The translations under genes were made by a program, and so were the position numbers. A stretch of DNA of 64,000 nt, from contig NC_086024.1 in NCBI RefSeq assembly GCF_036323735.1, positions 70,362,924 through 70,426,923 of the forward strand, read 5' to 3'. The stretch's first letter is position 1; each line of letters opens with the position of its first letter. Below the pieces are notes generated by a model that saw only the letters and a list, made by a program, of their open reading frames with translations, was not told the origin of the DNA and ran no database searches. This document shows, one piece after another, positions 48,048 to 59,708 of this stretch. The DNA is from Rattus norvegicus (taxonomy: Eukaryota > Chordata > Mammalia > Rodentia > Muridae).

Positions 48048-49817
48048 AATCTGATAGCTCTGAGTGCCTGCCAAAAGAAACAGGAGATAGCATATGTCAG
48101 CAGCTTGACAGCATACCTAAAAGCTCTACAATAAAAAAGAAATAAAGCAGAATAGAAGGAAGGAAATAATCAAACTCAGAACTGAAATCAATCAAGTAGA
48201 AATGAAAAGGACTATACAAAGAATCAACAAAACCAGGAGCTGGTTCTTTGAGAAAATCTACAAGATAGATAAACCCTTAGCCAGACTAACCACAGGTCAC
48301 AGACAGTATATCCAAATTAACAAAACCAAAAAGGAAAAGCACACGTAACAAGAGAATCTGAGGACATTAAAAAAAGTCATCAGATCCTACAACAAAAGCC
48401 TATATTCAACAAAACTGGAAAATCTGAAGGAAATGGACAATTTTCTAGACAGATACCAGGTACCAAAGTTAAATCAGGAACAAATAAACCATCGAAACAA
48501 CCCCATAACTAGTAAAGAAATAGAAGAAGTTATTAAAATTCTTCTAAGCAAACAGAGCCCAGGACCAGATGGGTTTAGTGCAGAATTCTATCAGACCTTC
48601 ATAGAAGACCTGATACCAATACTGTCCAAAATACTCCACAAAATTGAAACAGACTGAGCACTACCAAATTCCTTCTATGAAGCCAAAATTACTCTCATAT
48701 CGAAACCACACAAAGACCCAACAAAGAAAGAGAACTTCAGACCAATTTCCCTTATAAATATCAACGCAAAAATACTCAATAAAACTCTTGCAAACTGAAT
48801 CCAAGAGCACATCAAAATGATCATCCATCATGATCAAGTAGGCTTCATCCCAGAGATGCAGGGGTGGTCTTATATACAGAAGTCCATCAATTTAATCCAC
48901 TATATAAACAGACTCAAAGATAAACCACATGATCATTTCATTAGATGCTGAGAAAACATTTGATAAAATTCAACAGTCCTTCATGGTAAAAGTCCTGGAA
49001 AGATCAGGAATTCAAGGCCCTTATCTAAACATAGTAAAAGCAATATACAGCAAACCAGTGACTAACATCAACTTAAATGGAGAGAAACTTGAAGCAATCC
49101 CACTAAATTCAGGGACTAGACAAGGCTGCCCACTCTCTCCCTACTTATTCAATACAGTACTCGAAGTCCTATCCAGACCAGTCTGACAACAAAACATCAA
49201 AGGGATACAAATTGGAAAGGAATAAATCAAATTATCACTATTTGCAGATGATATGATAGTATATTTAAGTGATCCCAAAAGTTCCACCAGAGAACTACTT
49301 AACCTGAACTACTTAACAACTTCAGCAAAGTGTCAAGGTATAAAATTGACTCAAACACTCAGTACCTTTCCTCTACTCAAAGAGTAATCAAGCTGAGAAA
49401 GAAATTAGGGAAATGTCAACCTTCACAACAGTCCCAAATAATATAAAATCTCTTGGTGTGACTTTAACTAAGCAAGTAAATGATCTCTATTACAAGAATT
49501 TCAAGTCTCTGAGAAAAGAAATTGAGGAAGATCTCAGAAGATGGAAAGATCTCCCATGCTTATGGATTAGTAGAATTAATATAGTAAAAAATGGTCATAT
49601 TGCAAAAGCAATCTACAGATTCAATGCAATCACCATCAAAATTCCTACTCAATTCTTCATAGAGATAGAAAGAGCAATTTGCAAATTCATTTGGAATCAC
49701 CAAAAACCCAGGATAGTGAAAGCTATATTCAACAATAAAAGAAGTTCTGGGGGAAGCACCATGTATGACTTCAAGCAGTATTACAGAGCAATAGTTATAA
49801 AAACTGTATGGTATTGG

Positions 49818-49820
<3 letters not shown>
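48048..49820 (+). mobile_element. 5'-inverted L1: inverted ORF2 segment
   Basis: ORF2 reads here on the plus strand, opposite to 47128-48047. It runs from the linker region (GCTCTGAGTGCCTGCCAAAAG) through the polymerase core to GGTATTGGTAT, where a CA repeat starts. Recognisable pieces include 48433-48657 (NQEQINHRNNPIT...GPDGFSAEF), 48929-49186 ([20 protein letters not shown]) and 49413-49892. The FADD-encoding TTTGCAGATGATATGATAG is at about 49240. Stops such as TGA at 48656 and frame changes make it dead. With the 3' part it forms a classic twin-priming structure, lacking about 1.1 kb of ORF2 between the halves. Confidence 0.88.

Positions 49821-49864
<44 letters not shown>
49820..49864. 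repeat. (CA)n microsatellite at L1 inversion end
   Basis: A pure AC run of about 44 bp starting at the point where ORF2 would read GTACAGAGACAGACAG in copies B-D. Confidence 0.97.
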
Positions 49865-49866
<2 letters not shown>

Positions 49867-50310
49867 TATTTTGCTATAGTTATGGCTCTTAAAGAAATTT
49901 TACATTGATAATTTTAACCCTCAAACCAATGAATTATAGTAAACATGGACTTCAAGTCAATAAAATCTGAATGTCAATGTTAATTCTACAATTTAACACT
50001 GTACAATGTATGGTTCTTCCATGAAGGGGGTAGAAAGGGAAGTATTGATCACTTCCCACACAAATTATATTAATAAATACAGAAAGCGCTTCTAATAGTT
50101 TTTCTTTTTAGATTACTATAAGCATTAAAGGTTTTTTTTTTACCTGTTGGCATCTACTTTTAGTGTTAACATCCTAAATATGAATACATGAACAAATGAT
50201 GTTTTCTGAATAGAGTGGATGGTCTAATCACATTGATAACAATGTCCAGCAGTTGAGATAAGACTTACCGGCTCATTTTACTATTTCAGTATTGCCAAAG
50301 TTTGCCTGTG

Positions 50311-50313
<3 letters not shown>

Positions 50314-50380
<67 letters not shown>

Positions 50381-50382
50381 AG
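50314..50382. repeat. (GA)n homopurine tract
   Basis: About 63 bp of uninterrupted GA followed by AGAGAG variants. It is a mirror-symmetric purine strand of the type known to form triplex H-DNA. Confidence 0.97.
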
Positions 50383-51378
50383 CAGTGTATTTACCAACTT
50401 TTATTTTGCTGCATGACTGAGATTGAGTCAAGGCCCCTCTCCATGGTCAGCAGGTGAAAATTTGGCACAAAAATGATTCCAGTTTAATACATCAGCTTTT
50501 GATAAGGTTATACTCATAGGCAATATTGGTGATGGTGTTTTCATTTCTTCCTCCACTAATATTCATTTTCTTTTTTCCCTGAAGGGAAATGAACACATGG
50601 CTATCATGTTCATACCAGCTTAATGAGAAAGCATATGTATTGTACTAGTAATAGTGTTAAATATTTTAATGGATTTTCTAATTTATTAAACTTTGGAGAT
50701 AATATTTGTTATTTTTTTAAAAAATTCCAATAGTTCATTTTTACCAAATGAAGACTCAGGAGCCAGATCCTAGGGTGAAAGCCTACTAGTAAATAAACAC
50801 TCAGCTGACCTTCCACCTCAACTAGCAACCCAGAAATAGTCTCTTCTCCATACTGTTTACAAACCCTTCCAGTTAGTTTTTCATTTCTACTTCCTATATA
50901 TAATCTTGATGTTTATAGTCTCATCAGGAACTTCTCCACAACTGTTAAATATGTTTAATAGATTTATAAACAGAGGCATATTTAAATTCAATACTTATCT
51001 AAAATTCACATGGTGAAAATCTTATGCAGTTGACATTTAAACCTCAACCATTTGTCATGAAATTGTTTTTTATTGGGTATGTCCTCCTGACAAAATATTG
51101 GGTGGCTCCAAATGGATCTTCATAGTAGGGAAGAGCAGAGGGAAACTGTCAATAACAGGCTTAGCTATTTCTGTACACATTTTTATTGAACATTGAACAT
51201 TTTCCAAAGTATATTAATTTTGTATGTATTTATTTGTATCAACATACAACTTGAAAATTAACTGATTTTCAAAAACATAAGAACTATCCTCTTAAAATGT
51301 TTTAAAATAATATTTGTGTATTATTAAACCATTTCAGTCTTGAAACAAAACAGATATCAAGTTTTCTCTGTGTTACTA

Positions 51379-51379
<1 letters not shown>

Positions 51380-51416
<37 letters not shown>
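51380..51416. repeat. (TA)n microsatellite
   Basis: A pure run of about 37 bp. Confidence 0.97.
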
Positions 51417-51423
<7 letters not shown>

Positions 51424-52460
51424 AGTTTAAGTAGTATAGTAAAGAAACTTATATCCTAAGATTCAGAAAGCATTTATATCTAAATATTCTGCATTATCAG
51501 AAACTGTTTATTCTATGTCTGAAAAGGAAGATTAACACCATAGTCAGAGCTTTATTGATTTATTCACATGGCTCTCTAAGTATTCTAGGCAATCTCTTCA
51601 TTTTCTATCCTTGTCAGCAAAAACAAAATAAAAAAAACATGAAAAAAACCCATATGTTTAGCATTTAGTTAAGGTATTATATTTCAGCTAGAAGCTGAGA
51701 ATACAAATTCTTTTAAAATGGAGAGAGGAAAGCATGCATCCTTTTTGCCCAAGCAATTTACACTTTCAAATGGGTGAAGTGGCAGATGGATGACAGTGAA
51801 CTTGAACATCAAAATAATTAAGTTTTAATCTCCTATTCAAAGACTTCAGCTCTGAGGTCACAGGGAATGTGCAAAAGTTTTTTCGTTTTAATCAATCTTG
51901 GATGATTAGTGGCTTTGTCTATAGAATGATCACTTTCCAACTGCAGCAGTGCAGTGTCAGAGTGAAATAACGGGGAAGATTAAGGAGTTTAATTTACTTA
52001 GCATGTTATGACCATATTTATTAAAATACTAAGAATTACAGCAAACTTTATCATTTGTTAATATTGCTTTTGCCTCAATGGGGGTTATATTGAGAAAGCA
52101 ATATTGTAGACTTAAAGGCCAATACAAAGTGGTATTTTTTTAAAAATATTATTATTATTCCTTGTAAAAATAATCTCCTGGGTACTTAAAGTGAAATCTA
52201 TTTCTTTATTGAGGTGTAAATCTTCTCTCAACCTCAATAAGCTTTCTTTCTCTCTTGTTTTCTCTTATAGTGTTGTTTAAAATGCACACAGGCTCAGAGT
52301 ACAGATACCTTAATTAGAATATATTATGACAGAGCAAAATGGACTCTACAGTCCTTCAAAAATTTTTGTTGACATTTATAATGCCACATCAAGCCATTTT
52401 CATGAAATCGGCTGACTTTCGAGGAGTGCCTATATTTAAGTGTAATATATAGAAAAATAT

Positions 52461-52938
52461 TTTTATGACTAAGGATGTTGAATATTTCTTCAGGTGCTTC
52501 TCAGTTATTTGATATTCCTCAGTTGAAAATTCTTGGTTTAATGCTGTGTCCTATTTTTAATAGGGCTGTTTGTTTCTCTGGAGTCAAACTTCTTGAGTTC
52601 TTTGTATATATTGGATATTAGCCCTCTATCTGATGTAGGATTGGCAAGAACTTCTCCCAATCTATTGGTTGTCATTTTGTCCTATTGACAGAGTCCTTTG
52701 CCATGTAGAAACTTTGCAATGAATGCTATGAGGTCCCATTTGTAAATTCTTGATCTTAGAACATAAGCCATTGGTGTTCTGTTAAGGAAATTTTCTCTTG
52801 TGTCTATGTGTTTGTGGCTCTTCCTCACTTTCTCGTCTATTAGTTTCAGTGTATCTGGTTTTATGTGGATGATCTTGATCCACTTGGACTTGAGCTTTGT
52901 ACAAGGAGATAAGAATGGATCGATTTGAATTCTTCTAC
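52461..52938 (-). mobile_element. 5'-inverted L1: antisense segment
   Basis: Antisense ORF2, C-terminal region, from TTATGACTAAGGATGTTG to GATCGATTTGAATTC...CTGGCA. The residual frame 52682-52948 matches the region upstream of the cysteine-rich end. It joins head-to-head with the sense part at 52939. Confidence 0.85.
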
Positions 52939-54840
52939 TTGCTGGCATCCTTAGTCATTAGAGAAATGTACATAAAAACAACTCTGAGATTCCCCTCACA
53001 CCAGTCAGAATGGCTAAGATCAAAAACACAGGTGACAGGAAATGCTGGCAAGGATGTAGAGAAAGGGGAACACTCCTCCATTGTTGGTGGGATTGCAAGC
53101 TTGTACAACCACCCGAAGTTATTCTGGAGGTTTCTCAGAAAATTGTACAGAGTTCTACCAGAGGACCCATCCATACCACTCCTGGGCATATAGTCCAATG
53201 ATGCTCCAACATATAAAAAGGACACATGCTCCACTATGTTCTTAGCATAGCATATTTGCAGTAGCCAGAAGCTAGAAAGAACCCAAATGTCTCTCAACAG
53301 AGGAATGGATACAGAAAATGTGTTACATGTATACAATGGAATAATACTCCATTAAAAACAGAGGAGTACTACACTATTAAAAGCAATGACTTCATGAAAT
53401 TTGCAGACAATGGGATGGAACTAGGAAATATCATGTTGAGTGAGGAAACCCAGTAACAAAAGACCACACATATTATTTACTCACTAATAAGTGGATATTA
53501 GGCAAAAACCCTGGAATAACCATGATACAACTTACAGAGTATATGAAGCTCAAGAAGAAGAAAGACAAAACTGTAGATGTTTCAATACTTCTTAGAAGGA
53601 GAACAAGATAAACATAGGAGGTGGAGGGTAGGAGAGACTTGGGAGGAAGAGAGGAGGGAGAGGAGGAAATAGGGGACAGGATCAGGTATGGGAGGAGACA
53701 GGGATGATATACAATTTGTTATGAAATAGAACAGAGGTGTGTAGCAATAGGAGATGGGGAACAGTGTAGCTACCAGAAAGTCCCACATGCTTGGAAAACA
53801 AGAGGCTCTCAGGACTCAAAGATTAGCTGAAGTGTCCAAAAACGGGGAAGAAGAACCTGTGGAGGCCACATACAGACGTTGGTCAAGGGTCCTGGTTGTG
53901 GAATGGGGCCACCCAATAATGTCCAATAATTTTATTCATTTTTTATTGGATATTTTATTTACATTTTAAATGTTATCCTCTTTCCCAGTTTCCCCCTCTA
54001 GAAACCCATTATTCCATCCCCCATACCCCTGTTTATATGAGGGTGCTCCCTCACCTACCCACCCATTTCCTCCCATCTCACAACCCTAACATTCTCCTAT
54101 ATTGGAGCATCGAGCCTTGACAGAATCAAGGGCTTCTCCTCTGTTTGATACCTGACAAGACCATCCAGTTTTTTAAACCCAGAATCCTCTTGTCTAAAAG
54201 AAATACAGGGAAAACGTATGGGGCAGAGAATGAAGAAAAGCCTATCCAGAGACTGCCAGAACTGGAGATCCATCCCATATACAGATATCAAGCCCAATCA
54301 CTATTGCTGATGCCAAGAAGTGTGTGCTGACAGGAATCAGATAGAGCTCTCTCGTGAGAACCTTTGCTAGATCCTGACAAATAAAGGTGGAGATGATTGC
54401 AGCCAAACATTGGACTGCGCATGGAGACCACAATGGGGGAGTTAGAGAAAGGACTGAAGGAGTTGAAGATGCTTGCAACCCACAGAATGAAAAACAATTT
54501 CAAACAACCAGTACCCCCCCCAGAGTTCCCATGAACTAAACAACCAACCAGAGTACACATGGAGAGGCCCAAGGCTCCTGTTGCATGTGGAGCAGAGGAT
54601 GGCCTTTTCTGGCATCCATGGGAGTAGAGGCCCTTGTTCCTGTGAAGGTTCGATGCCCCAGTGTAGGCGAGTGCTAGAGCAGTGAGGTGGGAATGGCTGG
54701 GTAGGTGAGCATCCTCATAGAAGCAGTGATAGGGTAATGGTATTGGGGTTTGTAGAGTAGAAACCAGGGAAGTTGACAATATTTGATGTGTAAATAAATA
54801 AAAATATCCAATTAAAAGAAGAAATTTTAAAATAAAACTG
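52939..54840 (+). mobile_element. 5'-inverted L1 (Lx-type): sense 3' part
   Basis: Sense ORF2 C-terminus on the plus strand (CATCCTTAGTCATTAGAG; frame 53010-53201 contains KCWQGCRERGTLLHCWWDC). A G/A-rich polypurine tract follows (about 53610-53710). The Lx-type 3' UTR comes next (GGGCCACCCAATAATG, then after an interruption TTGTCTAAAAGAAATACAGGG ... TCCTCATAGAAGCAGTGATAGG), and the element ends in an A-rich tail near 54785-54840. It is the only L1 3' end in the window on the plus strand. A minus-strand L1 piece interrupts it at 53932-54172. Confidence 0.85.
53932..54172 (-). mobile_element. L1 3'-end fragment inserted in the Lx 3' UTR
   Basis: TTTATTGGATATTTTATTTACATTTTAAATGTTATCCTCTTTCCC is the antisense 3' end of an L1 (compare 13190-13245). 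About 240 bp are present, opposite to the host element. The host 3' UTR resumes at CCCAGAATCCTCTTGTC. Confidence 0.82.
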
Positions 54841-56000
54841 AATGAGGTGTAAAATCTAAGTGGACCATCTGTGAAGAAATTGATGATTCTGTTCCGCTCT
54901 ACAGTTTCAATAATGTTTGCATCTCCTTGTGTTCATTGTGTCTTTTTTCAAATTCAATAACTATCCCTTTGTCTTGATGAGTATAATTTGTAGAAATTTG
55001 GTGTCTACCAAGTTGAATCATAAGTACAGGGAAGTTGAAGAAGGTTGTAGAGCTGTAGTCATGATGGAAATTGTAATATTCAATAATGCCTTGACGTGGA
55101 AACCTTTCAGGTTATGGCAAATATGTATTGCACTTTTAAATTAAAAAGATTATTTATCATGGTCAGTCTCATGGATAATTTAAACTACTAAGGGAACCAA
55201 AAATTGAAAAGACAGTGAGTGACGGAACTATGAAATGTGACTGCTGGTTGGAGAGAAACATTGAGGTGAAGCAGGCAGCCATGAATTGATATCTCTAAAC
55301 GGTGAGTCACAATTAAACTTTCCTTCTTTAATCTCCTCACTCCAGCTATGTGTCACTGTTGTCAAGTCTGACTAACATGAGTGCTGCATTTTGAATTTGC
55401 ATTGTTTCTTTGTAATTTTAATTTATACAAAGTAAAGTTCACTCTTGGTTTATAGTGACTCTCTTAGTTTTGACAAATATAGGGACTTTTGTAACTACCA
55501 CATTTAGCACAGGACAGGCCAATGCTAACATCAAGGACATGTTCCAGAGCTGTCTCTTTAATCACTATGGCATCTTCCCATCTCTTTTCAGAGTCTGCAC
55601 AGCTTTATTTTCTAATTGTTCACATAAAGAGAAGCATGCACCAGGCAGCCCTCTGATCCTGACTTAATACACTTTTGATTCCTTGACAATTCATGCACGT
55701 TAATGCTTGGTATCAGTGATTGGTTCTTTCTTATTGGTTAGTTTCCCCCTGCATGGGTTCATCATAGTTCCTTTATCTTTTGAAGGCTATTTAGTTGTTT
55801 GTTCTTTTTAAAATAGGTTTAGAAATTAGAAATAAACAACTTTAAATAAATCTGTGTGACAAAGTGAAGAACTTATTATAAAACAAAATATTTTCTGTTA
55901 GTAAAAGATCTATGAAAGAAATTGTGTTATATAATAAGTATATGTTTACATATATTAGAAAATGCTAAATTATTTTCTGTAGGAATTTTGTACTTAAAAT
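54841..56000. other. AT-rich gene-free stretch
   Basis: Nothing recognised. Confidence 0.4.
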
Positions 56001-56011
56001 AGGAATGTTTA
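56001..56011. repeat. Target-site duplication of ID SINE, left
   Basis: AGGAATGTTTA is repeated exactly at 56097-56107. Confidence 0.95.
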
Positions 56012-56097
56012 GGGGTTGGGGATTTAGCTCAGTGGTAGAGCGCTTGCCTAGCATGAGCAAGGCCCTGGGTTCAGTCCCCAGCTCCGGAAAAAAAAAA
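56012..56097 (+). mobile_element. ID SINE (BC1-type, tRNA-Ala-derived)
   Basis: GGGGTTGGGGATTTAGCTC at the head, pol III A box TAGCTCAGTGG (56025-56035), B box GGTTCAGTCCC (56068-56078), the end CCCAGCTCCGG and an A10 tail define a complete ID element. It reads GCATGAGCAA where the usual rat element has GCAAGCGCAA. The exact 11-bp duplications on both sides and the clean tail indicate a fairly recent insertion. ID elements reach very high copy number in rat, which supports the species call. Confidence 0.97.
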
Positions 56098-56107
56098 GGA
56101 ATGTTTA
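56097..56107. repeat. Target-site duplication of ID SINE, right
   Basis: AGGAATGTTTA follows the A-tail, identical to 56001-56011. Confidence 0.95.
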
Positions 56108-56230
56108 GTATTTTAAGGTGCTCTCCTGACTTGCTGGTTTGTGCATTCTTTTGAGGTGCTTGCTGTAATTGTCATTGTAGGTCTAATGAATATCTACTTG
56201 TATGTCTTTGTCTTTTTATATTTATTTTCA

Positions 56231-56316
56231 TATATATGTGTGTGTGTATTATGTGTGTGTGTAGTATGTGTATGTGTGTGTACAGTATGTGTATATGTGT
56301 GTGTGTGTGTGTATAT
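56231..56316. repeat. Imperfect (TG)n tract
   Basis: TG repeats broken by TAT, TAGTA and TACAGTA units, ending near TATATCTATGG. Confidence 0.92.
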
Positions 56317-56477
56317 CTATGGGTGTGTTGGGGGTGCACATATGTGCACCTGAAGGATGGAGAAAATTAACTTTCCTTTCTTTTTCCTGTATTCACTGAG
56401 GAAAGGAAACTTAAGAAAACCATGATCTCCTATGGCTAACCTTGCTAGGCCTCTTTTTTGGGGAACTTGTCTTTGTC

Positions 56478-56603
56478 TTCTAGGAGTGGAAGTATAAGCT
56501 GGCCATGACTGCAAATTTGACTTATGTTTCTATGCATAAAAAATCTGGTCTTCATGTTTATAGAGCAAAAATTTTAACCTCTGAGCAATATTGTCATCCC
56601 AAC
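56478..56603 (-). mobile_element. Rodent tRNA-head SINE (B4/RSINE1- or B2-like), decayed
   Basis: The plus strand reads GTATAAGCTGGCCATGACTG, then ATCTGGTCTTCATGTTTATAG and CTCTGAGCAATATTGTCATCCC. The last block is a diverged reverse complement of the GGGATGGCTCAGTGG-type head. Confidence 0.45.
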
Positions 56604-56619
56604 ATATCCATTAACCTAC

Positions 56620-56738
56620 CTTTGTGTCTTGGTTTCATATCTTAATGACTAATGCATTGAGCATCTTCTTATATGCTGGTTATACATAAACTTTCATGAC
56701 TTTTTTATTCCCAATTTTTACCTGCTTGCACTGTGTAC

Positions 56739-56790
<52 letters not shown>

Positions 56791-57170
56791 AGATCTTCCA
56801 TTCTGTGGATTCAATTTCTTAATGGACAGAACCATTACAATTTTCTTCTCTTTGTCTAGGCTGTCTTTTCATTATTTGAAGTATTTTTTCAGTTTCAAAT
56901 TTTTTTATTGAAATATAGTCTATTAAAGTTTTCTTTCAGGAGAACACTATTATTACATCTATGAGTTCTTTGTCTGATTTTCACTTTATCAAATCACCTC
57001 AAACTTTCCTTTAGTTTTTAAAACTTTACATTTTATTCTATGTTATGTTTAATTGGAGAAAATGAGAGAGACAGACAATTTCTCAAATTTTAATTTGTTG
57101 TTATATACCTAAATTTTACAGCAATGTATGCTTGGTAATATCTATTTTTACCAATAAGTTTCCCTTGTAT
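56620..57170 (-). mobile_element. Ancient L1 ORF2 fragment
   Basis: CTTAATGACTAATGCATTGAGCATCTTCTTATATGCTGGTTA and later TTCCATTCTGTGGATTCAATTTC and AGGCTGTCTTTTCATTATTTGAAG are antisense ORF2 C-terminal phrases shared by old eutherian L1s. A TG repeat (56741-56788) interrupts it. Confidence 0.5.
56741..56788. repeat. (TG)n microsatellite
   Basis: A pure run of about 47 bp inside the ancient L1 fragment. Confidence 0.97.
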
Positions 57171-59638
57171 ATTGGATGGAAATAATCACTTCAGGTGTAT
57201 TTCTCTGTTTCCGGACTTTCTGCCTATGCTGTCAATTGATATGTATGCTTTCCTCCCACAACGGTTTTTATTGTGCCCTTTTACAGTCAGCATCAGGAGT
57301 CTTCCAACTTTTCTTGCTTTCCAGAACTATGATTACTTTACTATTGAAATACTCTTTAAGGATAGCTTGACAGTAATAATGTATAGATATACAAGTAATT
57401 TATTCATCTTGTGACTATCCTATAGTTAGTTGTTAGGGCTAATAACTTTTACTGTATAGTCTATAGCATTTCTTCATAGAACCTCTAGGCCCAGCCCCTT
57501 TTTAGGCAAGGACTGACTGCAATGTGCCCTCAAGACTGGCAAATCCATGGATAAGCAGTAAGGTAAGCAACAAGATCATTTTCCCTAATGTCTTCTTCAA
57601 CTGGGTAAAGGCACACTCAGTAACCATACAGCAGACTCTTCTGGCTGTCACCGCAATTGTTTTCCTCAGTGAGTAAAGAAGGGAATAATACTATGGAAGT
57701 CCTCAATAGGGCAGCAGAGAATACAATGTCTCACATATAGAATTGAACTGTGATCTATATGGATTAAAGAAATTTCCCCTATTTCTTTTAGATATTGTGA
57801 ATGAGAGTTTATATGGAAGGCATTTTTAAATCATAGTAATACTTTATCTTCACTGTTATAATCATATACACATATAGCAGAATGCTTGTTTAGAAAACAA
57901 AAATAGAAAGATGGGGCAAATACAGCTTACAAAAATCAGTAAATGGCTTAAGGTATGTGGTATGAAGTTACAATGTAATCACAGAGATTCAAGTGACAAT
58001 AAACATGATTGCTACAGCTCACTGACTTTAACATTGGCCTAGCTATGTTATCCATTCCCAGGTGTCCACATTGTAATAGACAAGGAGAACCCTTCAGCTC
58101 AGTTAAATGCAATCCCCAAAAGAAGTGGAATGTTCAGGATATGACATGTCTCCATCAATTTGCTGTATTATCAAAGTGATGGTAGAGAAGGAGAGGAGAT
58201 GTAGACAAAGTGGATAAACTATTAAACCAATTTTTGTATCATTCAAGTACCCACTCTGGGAAACATTGTTGCTATTTAGATATCTAGTTTTTACTGGGAA
58301 GATATATTTCTGTATTTACTGTTGTTTTGGTTATTGTTTTGTACTAGATCTTTCATTCGTCTTAGCTATTAGTTCTATCTATATTTAGAATGAGAGAGAG
58401 GAGGAATATATATGCTCAGGTCACGGTCTCCTCTGGACTTCAACTATTTTTTACAAAGTAAAAACTAGAAATCTTTAGCCAGGTCTGGTAAAAGGAACTT
58501 CTTTTATTAATTGACATTGCAAAATTTTGATATTTACTTTCTTTCCATTTCACTGTTCATGTTTGCCATATCATAGCTATCATATTATTACAATCCTTCA
58601 ATCAGAATTACCATTTCTCTTTGTAATGTTTCTCCAGTTATAACTTATTATATCATTCAAAATAAAAGTTGTTTATTTATTATCTAAAATATGCCTATCA
58701 ATGTAGAATACACATTTGAGTAATGACATTGATTAAACCACAAATAAAGGAATAAAGTTAACATTTAGCAACTCATTTATTGAATCATCCCTATATACTG
58801 GGACCTTGTGGGTTCACATACACACCAAAAATAGATAAATGTCATAGTGTTAACTATCTTTAAGAAGTTTTAAACATTTAGCCAAATAATGTGAAGACTT
58901 GACTTTTGTATTAATTTCATTCAATTTAGTATAATGCAGATAAGTGGAAAAATAATGATTTCAGACATGTTTGAAAACATGTTTACAAAAGAGGGTAATA
59001 TTTGATTAGTGAATTGAGAAACGTAGTATATTCCTCCCAGAATGACTGAACATGTCCCAGTAGGAAGGAAATTGTTCTTTCTGTTGGATATGAGTCATCT
59101 TTACTCTGAAGATGTACTTCAGGACTCCTGACTCCCAAGTTTTCAGGCTCAGAGAGGAATAGCAGCGAAAGTTTTTTGGGCTTCTTACTTTCCAAAAGAC
59201 AATCACAGGGCTTCTTACCTACCATAATTGCTGGGACTGGTTAACCCCTTATATCCTTTAATATAAGCGTCTGTATCATCTATATTTATGTTTCTTCATC
59301 TGATATGTATTCTGATTCTATTGGTTCTTCTTTTAAGGAAATCTTGACAATTATAATTTATTGTCTGAATTTCTCAATTTGCAGAGGAGCAGTAGGTTAA
59401 GAACCAAATTATATGCATGCATACTTATCAGTATAAAGTCAAATGTAATGCACAAAGCATCTTATTTAGCCTAAATTTTTCACACACTCTACATAATCTG
59501 TATGCTGTTATATTAAATATGTAGGACTCATAATATTATAATTATATCTCATTGTCCTCATTCTTATTACTATTATTTTTCTGAGCATGTTTTGTTCTTT
59601 ATTTTGTTTCCAAGAATAAATCTGTATAAATGGTAACA
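57171..59638. other. AT-rich gene-free stretch
   Basis: No gene or named repeat is supported. The segment at about 57480-57740 is richer in GC (CTAGGCCCAGCCCCTTTTTAG) but has no usable frame. Confidence 0.4.
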
Positions 59639-59708
59639 AGCTTTGCATAGTGGCAGTATCATAGCCAATGAGGTTTATTTGAGGCACGATTGTTGCTAAT
59701 TGAAAACT
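59639..59708 (+). pseudogene. U4 snRNA pseudogene, 3'-truncated
   Basis: AGCTTTGCATAGTGGCAGTATCATAGCCAATGAGG... matches the 5' 70 nt of U4 spliceosomal RNA (5' stem-loop and U6-pairing region) with a few changes, such as GCATAG for GCGCAG. It ends at GCTAATTGAAAACT, so the 3' half with the Sm site is missing. Truncation after about 70 nt is typical of retroposed snRNA copies made by the L1 machinery. No snRNA promoter elements are evident upstream, so it is a pseudogene and not a U4 gene. Confidence 0.92.

Larger units (their letters stand above)
49865..52460. other. AT-rich gene-free stretch with two simple repeats
   Basis: No exon, RNA gene or named transposon seen apart from the GA tract (50314-50382) and TA tract (51380-51416). 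Confidence 0.45.

Noticed and set aside
56012..56087. Possible functional tRNA gene
   Set aside because: A and B boxes are tRNA-like, but the sequence is an ID SINE with an A-tail and target duplications and cannot fold as a full tRNA.
59639..59708. Functional U4 snRNA gene
   Set aside because: Only the first 70 nt are present, the Sm site and 3' stem-loops are missing, and no proximal sequence element is evident upstream.
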